Below, in pieces: positions 33,743 to 33,795 of a DNA stretch of 33,795 nt (its first letter is position 1; every line of letters starts with the position of its first letter). The position numbers were made by a program, and so were the translations under genes. Location of the stretch: NCBI GenBank assembly GCA_003165895.1, contig PMXD01000319.1, positions 8,826 through 42,620 of the forward strand, in the 5' to 3' direction. The notes below the pieces were generated by a model. It saw only the letters and a list, made by a program, of their open reading frames with translations, had not been told where the DNA came from and did not search any database. The stretch is from Bacteroidota bacterium (GTDB taxonomy: Bacteria; Bacteroidota; Bacteroidia; Chitinophagales; LD1).

Positions 33743-33795
33743 TTATCTCTTTACATTCGTGACACGCTCAACGAAGGCCGGAAATTTTTGACCAC
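33743..33795 (-). CDS. C-terminal end of a gene cut by the window edge
   Basis: The last 16 codons, GQKFPAFVERVTNVKR, then TAA at 33743-33745, 24 bp before the terminator stem. No family can be named from so little. A plus-strand frame here (NESLSLYIRDTLNEGRKFLT) is also open but has no start codon in view. The minus-strand reading is preferred because of the terminator. Confidence 0.35.
   Translation of the reverse strand, partial: GQKFPAFVERVTNVKR

Overview
The window looks like a chromosomal segment of a soil- or freshwater-type Bacteroidota bacterium, probably Sphingobacteriales or Chitinophagales. This is judged from protein style, about 40% GC, lipoprotein signals, Bacteroidota-like -7 promoter boxes (TAnnTTTG) and a GT3-type glycogen synthase. 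No species is assigned. Almost all genes read on the minus strand; the exceptions are a TetR/ABC-2 exporter module, a decayed tRNA-Ser and an acyl-carrier-protein remnant.

Layout, left to right. (1) 176-3171: a stress operon transcribed leftward (SHOCT protein, HPF/RaiA-like protein, double PRC-barrel protein, two tiny ORFs, MgtC/SapB protein), then a separate 59-aa ORF. (2) 3573-7813: glucose-6-phosphate dehydrogenase, a general-stress protein, a DUF4468-like secreted protein, an MtfA-like M90 metallopeptidase and several tiny or broken ORFs. (3) 8029-11755: a second stress operon with paralogues of the SHOCT and PRC proteins plus slipin, DUF4142 and PepSY-like lipoproteins. (4) 11808-14749: a TetR regulator with two near-identical palindromic operators and two ABC-2 permeases without an ATPase. 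(5) 14908-21827: a complete nine-gene N-ATPase operon (atpDCQRBEFAG). Its c subunit carries a two-carboxylate Na+-type site, and its alpha subunit ends in a 14-residue tandem-repeat tail. (6) 22152-29740: a glycogen operon (GT4, frameshifted GH57, GT3 glycogen synthase, HAD phosphatase, alpha-glucan phosphorylase). (7) 29860-30516: a decayed tRNA-Ser split in its anticodon loop by the 3' end of an antisense group II intron. (8) 30517-33373: aldo/keto reductase, short-chain dehydrogenase, lipoprotein and two small proteins. (9) 33450-33795: ACP remnant, terminator and the tail of a gene running in from the right.

The most striking observation is a 38-bp element present five times (435, 3134, 11718, 22046, 29820). 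It consists of two TTAYAYAATT repeats exactly 21 bp apart followed by CACACAT (written on the plus strand). All copies have the same orientation. Each lies upstream of a leftward transcription unit, about 70-85 bp from the first start codon (for the ATPase copy this assumes a small TTG-start leader ORF), and at least three have a well-placed CTTTGC/TAnnTTTG-like -7 box about 22 bp downstream. It ties the two stress operons, the N-ATPase, the glycogen operon and the left-end ORF into one putative regulon. Taken together (ribosome hibernation, glycogen storage and mobilisation, a Na+-type rotary ATPase, NADPH supply, envelope-stress proteins) this resembles a dormancy or low-energy programme. 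That functional reading is inference.
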